Below, piece after piece: positions 14,025 to 28,592 of a stretch of DNA of 64,000 nt. This DNA comes from Trochalopteron elliotii (lineage: Eukaryota > Chordata > Aves > Passeriformes > Leiothrichidae). A program made the translations under genes and the position numbers. Numbering within the stretch: the stretch's first letter is position 1; each line of letters starts with the position of its first letter. The notes beneath the pieces were generated by a model, which was not told the origin of the DNA, ran no database searches, and worked only from the letters and a program-made list of their open reading frames with translations. The DNA is taken from assembly GCA_024734555.1 (NCBI GenBank), contig JANPWX010000449.1, positions 62,001 through 126,000 of the forward strand. Direction: 5' to 3'.

Positions 14025-17000
14025 ATCTCCTTTCATGTTTTCAATGACTGTTTTGTTGTTTGTTTGTATAATGGAACTGCTTTTATACAGGTGCTATTTA
14101 TTTGATTTTTCAATTTTTTTTTTCTTTTTTTGTTGTTATTGGAAGTAATGCTTGGAAAGGTGCACAAAGTAACACGCATATTGTATACACAAATAGATAT
14201 ATAAGCAATTCAAAAGTTCAGTATTTTTCAAAAGTAAAAGAAACCCATATCAGCTTAAAATAAAAACAATTTGACCAGAAAAGGACATAAGAGTTGCACA
14301 GACGGATTAGAAGAACATGACTAATTTAAAGGGCAATACTAAACATAAAGTAAGACAGAATAAAGGCTGACTTCCTAAAGTCTAAACTGAAGAAGTACTT
14401 GCATAACTTGGTAATAAAAGCATTTACCTTTTTCAGTGTGACATAACAGCTAATGAAGGTTTAAGGTACAGCATGCTTTCACTAATCTTATTTTTGTATG
14501 CTTATAAAATAAACATAATGAAACAATTTAACCTATTGATGTAATGGATTTTACACCACACAGGAAGAACTAGAAGACTTTCCAAGCTTGTATGATTGTA
14601 AATTATGTGCAATTCTCAAAGACAGGCACTGTGAATACCAATATTTTTAACAACATGAAAGTCTGTATTTTATACTGTCCTAGATACCCTGTATCTAATT
14701 ATCTTGATACTGAGATTCTTTGTAAATGACCAAAGAGTGTTTCTTTTCCTCTAGAGCCTGAACCTACCAAGGAGATTAACTGCACTGTGAGGACACCATG
14801 CAAAAAAAACCAAAAAAAAATTGCAATGAGTCACGTATGTGCTAAATGGCAGCAGTTCTCCAGAACTCCAAAGTACCTAATGATTAGGACATCTCTTGAG
14901 AGCACTTGGACAAGCAAGTAGGTGGCAAGAACATGAGATGGTAACAAAGGAACATCTAATTATCCTAGTATGTATATATATCACAAACTCAGTGGCCATC
15001 CTCTACAGAGAAGATAAGGCACAATGCAGACAGTATAACTACCGTGTTTTACAGTTCCACAAGACAAAAACATACACAGTAGCACTGCTATTTCAGGGAG
15101 AAAAGATGCTGTTGAAAAGATGTTCCTGATCAAGGAAAACAGAAATAATTTTTTGTCCACATTAAAAAAAAAAAAAGAAAAGAAAATGAGATTTAATGTT
15201 GATGAAGCCTCAAAACTAACATCTGGTTTCTAACAATGGAATGTAATATTCAGTTCTTCAATGAACAGATCATATCCCAAGAGGACATTGTAATATGAGG
15301 ACACGGGAGAACATTTAGAAGTTCAGTACTGACAGAATGAAGCTTTCTTATGCAAGCAAAGTGAAGATTCTGCTGCTACAAAAAGTTGGTACAGAATTGT
15401 GTTGTAAATAGAGTATGTAGTCTTTAAAATATCTGATAAATTTCAAGTAATTTTTTCCAACAGTTTTGCATGCAATTTGTATTATCCATAGCAATATTTT
15501 AAAATGCAACCTAATTAAACATGTAAGCCATTAAATATTATTTTGCTACCATCAGAAAAAGTCCACAGGCTTTGTACACTCTCAGAGCACAGGGTCTCTG
15601 GATTTGTCTGGACCTGTATTAGCCTGAGCTGATTTTAGCTTGTTTTAACTGTGACAACAATTCTTTTGCCACCAAACAGTCAAACTGACTTTTGCCTAAC
15701 CTGTTCTAGCTCAGTCCTGAGACTACAGTACATGTTAACAATCTATTAAGTTCATGTACCCACTCAGCAACCTTCCATTTTGTAAAGCAAATTCACATTG
15801 CATATAGCTTTTCTACCATAATTAACCTGGGCTATGAATTATGGGTTAGTGACATTATAACTGAACTAGTAACAACTGCATTGTACTTGAATTATATAAT
15901 ATTAGGCTTAATTAATAAAACCTTGCATCTGTGTAGCGTGTTCTGTCTTAGCCCATAGCATAATTCTGTGTGAAAAAAAACCCCAAACAACAAACTTAGG
16001 AAAAAGTTGTAATTGAGATTTTAGCCAAACATATGTATTCTTATCTGCTCTGTTATTGTATCACAATAAAGAAGATGTTCATCATAGAACTTCAGTCTTA
16101 ACACACTGTATGTTTCTTTAGCAAAGTTACAATAATGCCAGTTTCAGAAGAAACCATCCGATTATTTGATACTGATCAACAGCATTTTGTCATTTGTACT
16201 AATCCACTTCCACACCTTCTTTTGTAGCAGTTAAACATTTTTCTTTCTGATATCCCATCTCACATATACTGTGTTTCTTGTCCCTTCATAACCATGAATG
16301 TCTTTCACTTCTCTTAAACAAGGATTCATCTTTTCCCATTTTTTTGCAGGAAACTGCTACAGATCCCAGATTTGTTCACCCATCTTCTCCTTCAGGATCT
16401 ATAAAAACCACACACATGAAGGCTCAGTCCCAAACACTTTACTCAGTTCACTGGCTTGGGATCAGGTCAATGGCTAGGGTGATTTTTCTTCTTTTCTTAC
16501 TAAACATCTAATTAAAGTTTTCAGTTATTTAAGGGTTTTTTTAACTACATATTGATAAGCATCAGCATTTATAGAACAAAAAATCCCAACAATTACATTA
16601 TAGTTTTCAGCTTTCTCACATGAAGGTCACTGGAATGAAATGGAAATGGAGAGATAATTGCAATTTAATCCATAAGACAGAATTACTACCTGATTATATA
16701 GCAGAGTAATTAAACTAGACTTAATTGAGATACCGCAGCATGTCTGCCACTGCCTGCAATGTGCAGTGTTAGCCTGGTCTTGACTAGGGTCTCTGCCTTC
16801 ATTTCTCTACTGTGAAGGCACTGTCCTTAACAGGACTCTGCATTTTATACTGAAATATACTTTTTACAAGCAAATTATCTCCTTATTTAAAAAAATATTC
16901 TCCCATGTCCTGGATTGTAGGAGTACCACACCACTTACAGACAAACTTCAGGAGAGAGCAAATCCCTGCACTAAAAATATGGAGATGCAAACAATACTGT

Positions 17001-20000
17001 GGAGGACCATAAAAGTTGGGAGTCATTCCCTAGAAGTGCATGGAGTGTCCTTAGTACACTACAGCAGCACTTGACATTTCAAAATCCAGGTTGAAAACCA
17101 CCATACATACCCTATGAAAATCCTGGAATGGATGGGACTTGATGGCTCTGATAGCAGAAAGCCTCTCCTTTATATGCTTTGGAAAGGAAATCCAATCACA
17201 TTCCCAACGTGAACAATTGAAAAATCAATTCAAATCCCTGTTAAAGGGAAAAGTTTTGCTTGGTTTTGAATTCCCAGCTGTCTTTTAAAAGGATGAGAAG
17301 CTATTGCCTGTATCTGTAAACAAGTTACTGGAAAAGATCATGGAAGTTTAGCCACCATTTACACTGCTGCAGAATATTTGCTTTCTATTTATGGAAATCT
17401 TAGATCCTGACTGCTACACTTCTAAATGAGACATCCAGTTGCAAAATTAAAGGTCCAAATTTGTTTGTTCCAAAAAGCATACATACAGCATCGAAACAGA
17501 CTGTGCAATTTGTCCCTTAATTTCCAAATAAACATAGGAGACAATGCAATTAAAATTTGGAATGTAGAAGTACATACAAAAATCAATTTTTGTTCAGAAC
17601 AATGAAAGATTTGAACCTGCAAAGAAAGAAGCTAAGTCCATCTGAGATAATCACCGCATGCATTGATCAGCTTAGCACACAAACTAGTAACAGCTATATC
17701 AAACTGCTCTAGTCTCTCCATCTGTGTGAATTTTGTTGATTGGAACTTCCTTGGCATCAGAAAGAAACATTTCCAGCACCATCAGCACTCTCTCATTCCT
17801 GGAGATAATGGGTCTCCAGGAAAAAACGATGGTATCATCTTTCTCCTGCCATTTGGCTGTTTGGCCCTACTTCTCCATGTGTAACCCTTCCTTGCAAAAA
17901 GATGCCTTTCCTGCATGAGCTCCAGAAACTCCCAGATCCCCAGCGGATTGTTTTCAGCTTTGCCATCATCCCTCCTCATTGAGTTAGAGGCCAGGCAGAC
18001 ACATCACATACTCTGCAGCTCACTGCAGTGGTGCTGCAGCCAATACCAGCACCCACCACTGGAGAGCAAATGATATCTCCCTCCTGTGCGTCATAGTTTG
18101 CACCATTACAGTTCTACACTGATTAAAAAAGCTGTGATGAAAACCAAATTGCAACCTTCTGAAAAGGCTATGGAATTATGAAATTAAGGGAACTACAATT
18201 ATATACTCAATTACCCAGTATTGTTATTTGAAAAAGCTGCCATTTAAGAAACTCATTTCTAAATCATGAGCTGTAGTAAATTACTTCACTGTACATACTA
18301 GATCAATTTAAGGTCAAATTAAATTACATTTTAAGTAACTCACTGGTCTTTGAACAAGTTTCAAGATTCTAGTGCAACTTTAGGGTTCAAAAAGTAACTA
18401 ACTAGATAATGAAATTACCAACCTCGAAAACTTCACATTCATCTATAAACAAAAGCTAAAACATTCTAATCAATTCCTTTGCTCCAAAATTTAAACAGTA
18501 TACCATACTCAAAAGGACTCCAGTGCAGGAGTAGATCAGCACAGAAGAGCTTCTATCAAAATGGAGAAAGGCACAAAAGAGCTAAGTTTTGTTTTGTGAA
18601 TTTACTGGTACTAAGGATGGAAGAAATGTTCAGATATAAAAGCTGAAAATTATGTCCAGTTTTATAAATTCTTATGCTCTCAAAATGCATTTTTATTATT
18701 ACCAATAATTCAGTTAATATTCCTGCAAGTGAAATACTTACAAATATTAAAAGTCTTTCATCCTTCAAAATTACTTCTTCCTATGCTTTATTTTAACAGT
18801 ATTTATGACAGAGTATTTTCAAAAACATTGAATTTTTATATTAGGAAACTGAAATTTTACCTTAGGAAACCATTTCTTTGAAACTCCAATTTTCCATGGT
18901 TCTATGCACATGAAAGAAATTAAATATTTAATACCGCTGTACAGTGTAGGGATTCCAAACAAATGAACTTTGTGATGAGAAAATGGCAAAAGAAACTAGG
19001 AAATTAGTAATAAAAGAGACCTTGAAAGGACATACAAGCACAATCTCTCTCAGGCCCTCTCAACACATATAAGTAGCCAGTTGAAAATTTTAATAGCCCA
19101 GGCAATACTGAAGATAACAGCATGAGTTCCAAATAGAGGACAACAAAAGTAGAAAAGCTTTTTTTAAAAGAGAAGGTGTTTTCATGCAGAAGAAAAACAG
19201 CAACTGATATTTCTTATCTTTTAATTTCCTGTGGTCCAATGAATTGCATCAAAACCCAAGTAATACTTTCCTAATGTTCAGTATCCCAAGCAGATTTATG
19301 CTTTCACAAAAAAAGAAGAGTGAAGTGATTCTTGAAGCAGTTACTGACACCTTGAGTGTTATCCAACTCTCCAAAAAATGCACTATCCCTCTTTGGTAAT
19401 ACTGTCAACCACTGGCTTCTATAAAGTCTCTTCAAAGTCCTCTAATTTCATAGCTACCTGAAGTGCATCAGTGAGAAACACAGTATTATGACTTTCCTGA
19501 TTCAGCCAAGGAATTGACTCCAGCAAGGGATGTATTCTATTGACTCTGTTACTTGCAGATTTTTTTAAAGTCAATTTTAGAACTTCACTTTAACTTCATG
19601 TATCACCTTTGCAGAAGCCCTGTCACCAGCCAGTGGCTTGCAGCACAGCTGCACTCTGAACTGTGAAGACCAAAGAAGCAGAACAGAAACTTCTCAGCTG
19701 ATTTTCCTCAAAATATTTCCTACTTCATCTACATGCCCAATAGCTAGGAATTTCTCAATGAACTAAACTACAACCCCCTTCATTAGTAAAGTACAGTATT
19801 AACTTATTTGTGCCAGTATTTTACTATTTATGATTTTTTCTTTAACTTACAATATCCAGTCCAGTACCCACTGCCCAATATCCATTAATGCTGTACCATT
19901 TTCAAGTACAACAAATTCGTGGAAGGAGAGAGGTATGGTAAATTGCTTTTGGTTGGAAAAAAAGAAAAGCTACGGGTCATTCCTTCAGATGACAATGATG

Positions 20001-22187
20001 AAACTGAAATTACATGGGGTTTTGTTCATTACCTCAAATACATTTGATGTTTGACGTCTTTACTCCCTATTATACAACTTTAATTTTTTTTCTCTTTTAT
20101 ACATACACAGTATTAGTACATGCATCATCCAAATTCTGCAGCATCAGATAAAAATACTGTTAGAGGCATCTAACAAGTGGTTTTCTTGAAATTTATTGAT
20201 ATAAATACAACAGATATTTTAAACAGGTCGCAGGAAAGTGGTCTGCAGGTAGGAGAAATACATTTACTGGAAGAGGAATGCAGAAAGTGCCTTGGTGCTT
20301 TAGTGCCTGAAAAGCTGCTGTGCGACTCACCACCAGTCAGGGAAAAAGGCTAACTAGGATTTTAGCAATAGCTAAATGCATATTTTTTGATCTCAGCTAT
20401 TACTTTGGTGATTTCTAGTCTTACTCCATAGATTATAGCTTATAGAATAAGGAATGATCACCTATTGCTCTCTACTGCTGTGTGAGACTCAATGAACCTG
20501 ACTTTACACCAGAGTGGTTACAGTCTGCTTCATAAATTTTCTCTCTCTATTGTTTTGTGGTCTGCATAAGAAATACACAGTCATATATCTGAATATACAT
20601 AATAGTCCACTTTGTTGCATAATGCATTTTGCAATTTATTTCTGTGATATTATTAGAGAAAATTATTTTGATTCTCAGCTTGTGGGATAACTTTATAGCT
20701 GTACATAAGCCAGCAGGCAGCTTTATGGAAGCGCTAAGCCTTTCCAAAACACAGAACAGCAAATATTAATGATATACTATATCGAAAGTCCTTCTCCAGT
20801 CTTCTCTAAAGCTTCAGAGGAGGTTCAGCATGTCTAGTGTTTGCAAACACAACACACAGAAAACCAGCCTTAAATGAACTCTCCTGAAAATAACCATACC
20901 AGTTTTTCTAGGATCTTTATTTGCAAAGTGTAGCTATTCCAAGCGACAGAGCTGAATAAATAAGTTACAAAAAGTTAGCCATAACTTCTCTTTGTTCTCT
21001 TTTATCTAAGAAAGAACCTTCAATAAAAACCAGAAAAAAAACCTTGTCTGCCAAAGATGTAACTTGTTATTACGTTCCATGTGCTGGCAAGTGAGAGGGG
21101 CAATATTCAGCACTGAGAATTGATTTTGAATTTGCTCCACGAACTTGCTCTAGGTTTGTGGCTTTTAGATTTAAGTTGGAAAATCAAGAACCACAGGACC
21201 CAAGATCCTTTTGAAAAAACTTGTCATGCTTTTTATTATACACAGTCCTTTGTTGCAAACTAGTTAAAGACTGATTATCTTCTGTGAATTCAAAATGTTA
21301 CCCTGCACTTTGGTAACCAAATCAGTAATACTGTATTCTTGCTTTACGCTTTGCTATCAAGCACTTTGTTTGTATTTAATCATAGCAATTATTTCTATTG
21401 TGCTTACCCCATGTAATTTTATGTTATATAGAATGACAGTTATTTGAGCTAAAACAATTGCTCACAATAATTTGTGTGTTTAGTTTTGTTGTGACTATTG
21501 CCATTCCAGCTCTCTCATGGCAAGAGCAGAGCACTCTAACTTATGCATATACACCATTTAATAACTAAGCTGTTCTTTTCCTTAGGGTTCAACCACCCAC
21601 TGAATAAAAAACAAAACATAACAACTATGCACAGAACGAAAAAGTAAATGAAAATAATAAGTTCTCTTCTTACTCCTCTGATAATTGCCAATGAAGATTT
21701 TAAGAGTAACATGGGAAAATAGCTACTGTATTATTTATTTTTGTATTGAACTATCAGATATATTATCTTTTTCATTTAGCAAGGAATGGCTTTTAAGACA
21801 TATATATTTACCAGCATGTGTTAGTAAGAAACTGACTCCCCCAGTGCTGAATGTCGGCTGACGTCAGAGAACACTTCTTTTTCTCCTCATACACCCCCCT
21901 CTCACCCCAGTACGTCCTTGTCAAAATACAGAGTCCAGAACTGTACTGACACTTAAACCATAGGATGCCAAGATTTATATGACAGCAAAACGATGCCCTT
22001 TGTCTTGCTTTCTGACAATTTCACTGTCCATTTTGTTGCCAGTGGATACTGAGTTCACAGCTTCAGAAATCTCTGGACAATGACTCCAAGATCCTTTCCA
22101 AATTTTAATGAGTACTTCTAAGCCCAGCACTATTGTAAGCACAATTTAAACTACTTTCCCCTTGATGGATAAGAGAAGAGAGATACA
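14025..22187. other. No recognised gene, about 8.2 kb
   Basis: AT-rich, with no exon of SLC36A4 and no clear repeat. A GC-richer patch at 17740-18100 has short open frames on both strands but no recognisable family. A perfect TGACGTCA palindrome at 21859-21866 is listed separately. Confidence 0.5.
21859..21866. promoter_or_regulatory. Perfect CRE-type palindrome TGACGTCA
   Basis: An exact 8-base match to the cAMP response element bound by CREB/ATF dimers. It sits in ordinary AT-rich DNA with no CpG island or recognised transcription start beside it, so function is not shown; an 8-mer can occur by chance in 64 kb, although CpG depletion makes this one less likely. Confidence 0.25.
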
Positions 22188-22512
22188 GCACCTTCCAGTA
22201 CCTAAAAGGGTCTTACAAGAAAGCTGGACCGCTGGACACTTTTCTCAAGTGCCTGGAGTGATAGAACAAATGGTAATGGTTTTCAACTAAAACAAGGTAG
22301 GATTTAGATTAGATATTAGGAAGAAAATTCTTCAAGGGGGTAGTTAAGCACTGCAAATAGTTGCCCAGAAAAGTTGTGAATGCCCCATCTCTGGAAGTGT
22401 TCAAGGTCAGGCTGGAGAGAGCTTTGAGCAACCTGGTCTAGTGTAAGGTGTCCCTGCCCATTGCAGGAAGGTTGGAACTGAATGATCCTTAACATCCCTT
22501 CCAACCCAAACA
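22188..22512 (+). mobile_element. CR1 LINE 3' tail
   Basis: A 5'-truncated copy of the same subfamily as the one at 5390-6358, starting at CAGCACCTTCCAGTACCTAA. It contains the TAGATTAGATATTAGGAAGA and TCTGGAAGTGTTCAAGGTCA blocks and ends with CATCCCTTCCAACCCAAAC. It is more diverged than the first copy in several positions. It encodes only a degraded piece of the ORF2 C-terminus. Confidence 0.9.
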
Positions 22513-25500
22513 GATGCGAAGGAGATTGTATGAATGATAGCATTCTTTTATACTGCATATAAAAAAAATTATCTTAAACATGAAGTATTGGAAAATGCCT
22601 CCTAACGTCAGTCTTTTTAGTTTACAAAAGAGTACACCAACTGCAAGTTTATTATGGCCTGTTTGTATTAACAAAATATGTGGAACAAAATATGTGTAAG
22701 AAAGGGTCCTTAAAACTAACAGACAAAAGAATGGCACCTAAAAGCTGTTGCTTGATAAATGCAACACAGAAAAAGGCAAATTTTAAATACACAGATAAAA
22801 GAGCAAGGATAATAACTTACTGGATTCAACTTTACAATCGAGATGGATATGCCCAACACTTCAGGTACCTTTCTCTGCTTTGAAGCAGACAGCACCAGAA
22901 TTACACGGGACAGTAGTTCCTTTCAGGAAGTAAAAAAAGATATAAAGAGTAGTTTCTAAAACAGTGACTCATCGAAATGTATCTGAGATAACCCAAAACA
23001 TAAAGGATTCTGGTTACTTTTCTCCTACTGAATAAATGTTAACGGTGCCAAATAATTCATACTTTCTTCTAATTCCACAGCACACTCTTATATCCTTGGA
23101 AGGCAGGTTAATTTATCATTACTCCACAGTTTATTTGGCAAAAAGATGAATAAGAATTATATCTTAGATATCCAGCTCAACAGAGCCACAAAAATGAATA
23201 ATTTTAGTTTTCACTCATGATACTTTAACCTTTCTTTAACCTCAGCAAGCTGCCTTGCAATTTCTTTCTAGCTCATTAAATATTTTTTTGACTTGAATTT
23301 GTTAAAAGTTAGCTAACTGTACAGACAGGACTTTAACGCAATAAAGTCCAAAATTACTATCCCTTTTTCCCAAAAGTAATAAATCTAGAATCTTCTTAAT
23401 CAAAAGTCATGCTTCTGTAATCAAAAGTCATTCACATCTCTGAGCTGCATCCCAATTCTACTGGACACTTCTACAAAGTAAGTAACTTCTAGATGGCCAC
23501 CTTGAAACAGGATCTAAATGTTAAATCACACTCCACATACACTTAGAATGTACATTTAACTGAACAATAAATTCTTCTAGCCTAGTTATCGTAAGTACCA
23601 GGTCTTAAAATTAAACTCCTGACAAATTCTCAGTGGTGCACTTCGCAGCAAGCAATTGCCATCATTTTGCCTTCCAGCAAGAAATATAGTGTGTAGCTAT
23701 CAAATATGGATAATTAAAGTAAACGTAAACCACGTAATTGCAGCTTCCTTCACCACTTAGACTTTAGATCTGGAATACATCACGTCAAGTTGATTACTTG
23801 TCACATAACAATAATGGCTCATTTGATGCATTTATACAAATAATCCTCTGGCTTCTTCTCTGATATCATAGATGAATTATGTCCAACAATTAAAGCATAA
23901 AATAAAGGGAAAGGCATAGAAATAAAAATAGAAAATAAATGCAGCAATGTTACAAAATATAAAGCCTATGGTTACTGAATAAGTAGTGGATAAACACAGA
24001 ACAGGAGAGTGAGTGGCTTTTCAAAAAACAAGCAAAAATAGGAGATTGAAATCTGAAAGGTCACAGAAGATGCAACCAGCAAGATCATGGTGAGGTACCA
24101 GTCAGGGGAGTAAAAAAGCAAGAACAAAAATACGGCATCTGATCTTAATCCAGCAAAGACAGAGCCACTTGTGGGGGAAAATGTTGATGGGACAATTGTC
24201 TACACCTAATTCCTTTGGAGACCTGACTTTGAACCAAGGAGTCTTCAGTAAGGATGTTCCTACCAGTTTAGTAGGACAGCAAGATGATTCAAGGTATGTT
24301 TTACTGAAGGAAGAACTATAGTTGAGATAACCTTACCACAACACCCCATATTAAATAAGGACATCATTCAGCCTCAAAGAACAAGACACAGAATTTTTGA
24401 TATCAAACCAACATTATTGTGACAACAGAACAGCTTTATCAGTGAGCATTACTGCAAGTCAAAACATTGCTCCATTGCTTGCTGAATGAAAAAATATACA
24501 AAATAGTTAAACAGAGAACAGGGGGGTTGTGCTGATTAGTGAAGCTGATCTGCTCTTTTCTGACTGAATGCTAGAGCTAGCATGATGAAGAATACAGAAT
24601 CACATGCTGTGGTGGGATAAAGAAAACCAAACACAAGAGAGAAGATATTCAACATTTGTAAACAGCAAGATGTTAATTTGCCACACATATCATAAAAATA
24701 TACTCTAAAGGTATTCCTCTTTCTACCCCCATCCCCTAAAGTCTAGAAAACAGCTTTTCTGTTTGTGCCAGGACAAAGGTCTGGGACCACAGTGCAAGTC
24801 AGCACTAGGAAAACTTCCAGGTTTTTTTTAAAAAAATCTAGATAGAATAAGGTTTGCAGGATACAACAGGAAGGAACTACTGAATCTTTGAATATGATGT
24901 TGAAAACAAAAGGATTAAAAAGTGAATGGGACGTCATTTGTGTGACAGGTTCCTTAGACTTTCTGTAGCAGTAAATTAATGTTGCTCATTATCACAACAT
25001 CTACACTGAGGGACCTTATCAAATGAAAACGTACAGATTAATATCCAACACTACTCAACTCAGATTAATCAACTAAGTAAAGGACAGCATGCTATTACTT
25101 TTGGTTTGTCCATGAACTCAATATACTTTTCAATTCTGTGTTGTTGCACATCAATAGGGAGGAAGGAAGACATATGCCAATGCTCTGGAAAAAATGGGGA
25201 GTTTTTTAAAGTGCCAGGCACCATTATTTATTTCCTCTTAACTGTGCACTAAGAAATGAATGTTTTTCCATCTGCTGAATCCTTTACTTTTCCCTTAGGA
25301 AACTCTGGATCTTAAAGGAAATTTCAAGTCTATGAAACACTGAATAGATGTAAAATGCGTAAGGGGTACATACAAAAATAGCTGCTCCACTCAGCAAGCA
25401 TGACAGAAAATCACTGGCTCGTGTATGACATTTAAGAAGAAACCTGATAAATGACCTTCTCTTCTAAGTCAGTTCATGCATAGAAATATAATGGGCTCAA

Positions 25501-26479
25501 ATAATGGAGAAACACAAATTCATGAATTATTGAAATATTACAAATAAAGTTCACCTTCTATGAGGTAGAGAAAAAACATATATATATATATATATTTGTT
25601 ATTTGGACAAAGAATTTTCACACCACCACTTTAGTATATTTTTAAGCACACAGATGGAAAATATAGAGTGGAATGGAACTAAAAAAATAAAAGCAGGCTT
25701 GGTTAGTTTTAAAATTGTTGTTAGAAAGGGAAAATGGGATTTAACTGCAGACAACTGAGCATGATAATCAGCATCACTTCTCACTCTTCCCAAGAAGGAT
25801 TCATCATACCAAATATATATACCAATATAATTCTCACTTGTATTCCTTCAAACATGCCAAAGAGGGAATAAACACTTCTGTGGTCCAGTTCAATTTGTCC
25901 AGAACCAAATATGTAAACCAGATGTGAAAAACTGTGCCACTCCAAGCCCCTGCTCCTCTCTCTTGCTTCCAAGGAGTCTGGCTTGGATAACCACTGCAGC
26001 TGTAGAGGTGCAGAGAACAGAGTTCTCCATGCTAAATTAAACAAGTCTTAACACATGTAGCACTTTGCAATTTATGCCAGGTGTGACCTCAAATCTCCAG
26101 ATCTCCAGAGCAACAACTGACAGGTACGTTTACAATGTAAATAGTATTAGGAATCTTCTACTTGCACTTCACCCAAAAGTGAATACATTTTACAAAGGAG
26201 ACTTAAAAAAGGAATCATAAATTGCTTTTTTAAAATATTAATAATTAAAAAGTAATGCAAATAATTTAAGAATTAAAATAATTGTTGCCCCATAATATGA
26301 TCAACTGCTTCAGAATACATGAATGAATTGCTAAATTTGTTTTTCATTTGTTTTGTAAATTACGGAACAAATGTCTTAGAACAAAAATCAAGCAAACTTC
26401 ACAACAAGCCCTAAATTAGTTTTTCATTTTCTTATTACAAATCTTTCAAAATTTTCTATTTTTCACTTCAATCACAAAT
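22513..26479. other. No recognised gene, about 4 kb
   Basis: AT-rich sequence with a short TA microsatellite. The 87-codon open frame at 25781-26044 on the minus strand has no recognisable domain. Nothing else was seen. Confidence 0.5.
25578..25595. repeat. TA dinucleotide microsatellite
   Basis: Nine TA/AT units in a row, following a run of A. Confidence 0.9.
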
Positions 26480-26481
26480 CA

Positions 26482-26640
26482 TAGAATCACAGAGGCACAG
26501 AATGAATAAGGTTGGAAAGGACCACAGTGGGTCATCTGGTCCAACCTTCCTGCTCAAGCAGAGCCATCCCAGAGAACATGGCACAGGATTGTGTCCAGAC
26601 AGTTCTTGAATATATACAGTGGCCAATATTCAAACCCATA
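26482..26640 (-). mobile_element. CR1 LINE 3' tail
   Basis: On the plus strand it begins CATAGAATCACAGAGGCACA, continues GGTTGGAAAGGACCACAGTG and GGTCCAACCTTCCTGCTCAA, and then has GCACAGGATTGTGTCCAGAC. This is the inverted tail of the CR1 subfamily with the CTGCTCAAGCAG block. Only the last 160 bp remain. Confidence 0.85.
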
Positions 26641-27120
26641 ACTTCTCTTTCTTTCCCATAAATTTTTTTGGAAAAGAACTGTACTCCAAAATCTGAAGTA
26701 CAAAATCAAAATTTATTCAGAATCCTAACTAACACCTAAACAGAAGAAGTCCAACATACACCAAAGTAATTAAAAAAACCCTGAACAGATACAGCAGGAC
26801 TTGTTTTAGCTTTTCAGGAATTTACTTTACAACCTGAACTTTCTACATATGGCTTTTAAAATATAAAATTTTGCAATGATGAATACTAACATTAGACCAT
26901 TCTGCTAGTCCCTTAGGCTCTGTTTGGAAAATGTATTTACACATTAATGTCTCTGGAACAATGAGCAATAAGAAACACTTCTAGCACCATTCAAATAAAC
27001 CATAACATTTAACCATTAATCATAAACCACAGATATCTGGTATCCATATATTAAAACTGGGTTAAAAAAATTTAATATTTGCACAGTTAAAAAGAACATA
27101 AGTTACTGTATGCCCATAAA

Positions 27121-27570
27121 TTGATGTCTACATCAACAGCAAATCATAAGACAATTCATAAAGGCACATCAATACAAAGGACTCATAATCAGGATATATT
27201 AACCCTGAAATTAAGAGATTTATTTTTCTTGCAAAGATATTCAAAAAAGTTGGAAAAATCTGGTTTCACTTATCTATTTCTCATGCCCAAGAATATGACT
27301 AAAAAAACCACACAATGCCCATCTCTCAACTTCAAACCAAAGTACAGGATCTTCTACCCGGAAGCAAGAATTATGGTCACCAGCTCCCCATATCCAAAAA
27401 AAGCTCCAGCCAAAACCCCAATATACGGTGGGGAAAAATTAATTGAATTAATCAAATACTATTTTATTCCTTTGACAATTCATAAACAATTATTTTGTGT
27501 TAAAGCCCACTTTGATGGACCTGTTAGCAGTCCACACAAATATTTTATATACCATCTGGAATTTTCTTAA
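27121..27570 (+). other. 149-codon open frame, probably not a gene
   Basis: One of the longest uninterrupted ATG-started frames in the window outside CR1 sequence, and on the strand opposite to SLC36A4. The predicted protein is basic and rich in Lys, Thr, Tyr and Ile, with no domain, signal or repeat I can recognise. The plus strand here is rich in A and C, which lowers stop-codon frequency, so chance is a sufficient explanation. No splice-site or promoter evidence supports it. Confidence 0.12.
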
Positions 27571-28229
27571 ATCACTAATTTAGCTATTCCATTTTTCTGT
27601 CATTAATATTACTCCCTGAAATGAACAAACTCTTACTAAAAAAAAATCTGTCTAATAACTGATACATAAGCCTCTTTTATATAAATGATCATCACTGTAT
27701 CCTAAGAGTATGCTTTAAGATCTATTAGATCTTAAAACTCCTTTATCTTAAAACTCCTTCATGTTACCTCTCCTGAAGGTACTCTAAGCAAGTGTCTTAT
27801 TGGCACAATGTCAAAAAACAGTGTAAGACATGTGGTAAACATCATTTTATCTTGTGCCTAATTGTTCACCAGGAAGAACTGTTCCTTCCTAAAACCAGGT
27901 ACAGTTAAAATAGGGAAATATTTAGAAAACATAACTGATAAGCTCAACTGAATAATGCATTTATTCTCCTCTTGGTAAAATTACACACTAAGCTCAGACT
28001 TAATGGCAAGCAACTCAGTAACAGCTCCGTTCATGCTCAGCTGGATCAGCCCTTCAATTAAATTTCTTTCATTTCAAGGTAATAATCAAAACAGCTGACA
28101 ATTCAAGTGATATCTCCACAACCTCATGCAAATGCAGTATTTCTTAATTTTCCTTTTAACAGGAGAACCACGGCTGCAGGAACACAGCCCTAAATTAAGC
28201 TATTAAAAAAATAATATTCTAAACTTCTT

Positions 28230-28592
28230 GTGTGGATGAAAGATACTATTAATGCTCAACTCCAGTTTTCTCCATTATATTTGCTGATATTCTTAAGCAG
28301 CTATTACCAATTCACCAAAAAAAATCCTTTCACTACTATCTTTAATAAATCAAACACAACTTATTCTTTAAAAATAAAAGTAATGCTAGAATTGTTCTTC
28401 TCTATTTTATTGCCTTACTTCTTCAAGAATTTGCTGCCACCTTTTCAGATAAAATATTTTCTCAATACTACTTCTTTTATTCCCATACTTCTTCCAACAC
28501 ATCCAGCAAGCAGATTTAATTTCAGTGTCCTTCAGTCAGAAGACATAAGGAGGCCTTTGCTAGACAGTGAGATATTTACATTTTCATTATAG
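28230..28592 (+). other. 120-codon open frame, probably not a gene
   Basis: A second plus-strand open frame in the same A/C-rich stretch. The translation is rich in Phe, Leu and Ser with hydrophobic patches, which is what pyrimidine-rich codons give by chance. No family was recognised. Confidence 0.08.

Noticed and set aside
13652..14047. 131-codon plus-strand open frame as a gene
   Set aside because: It is CR1 ORF2 remnant wording (LFSLEKRR-like, LNMRKN), followed by a shortened CR1 tail.
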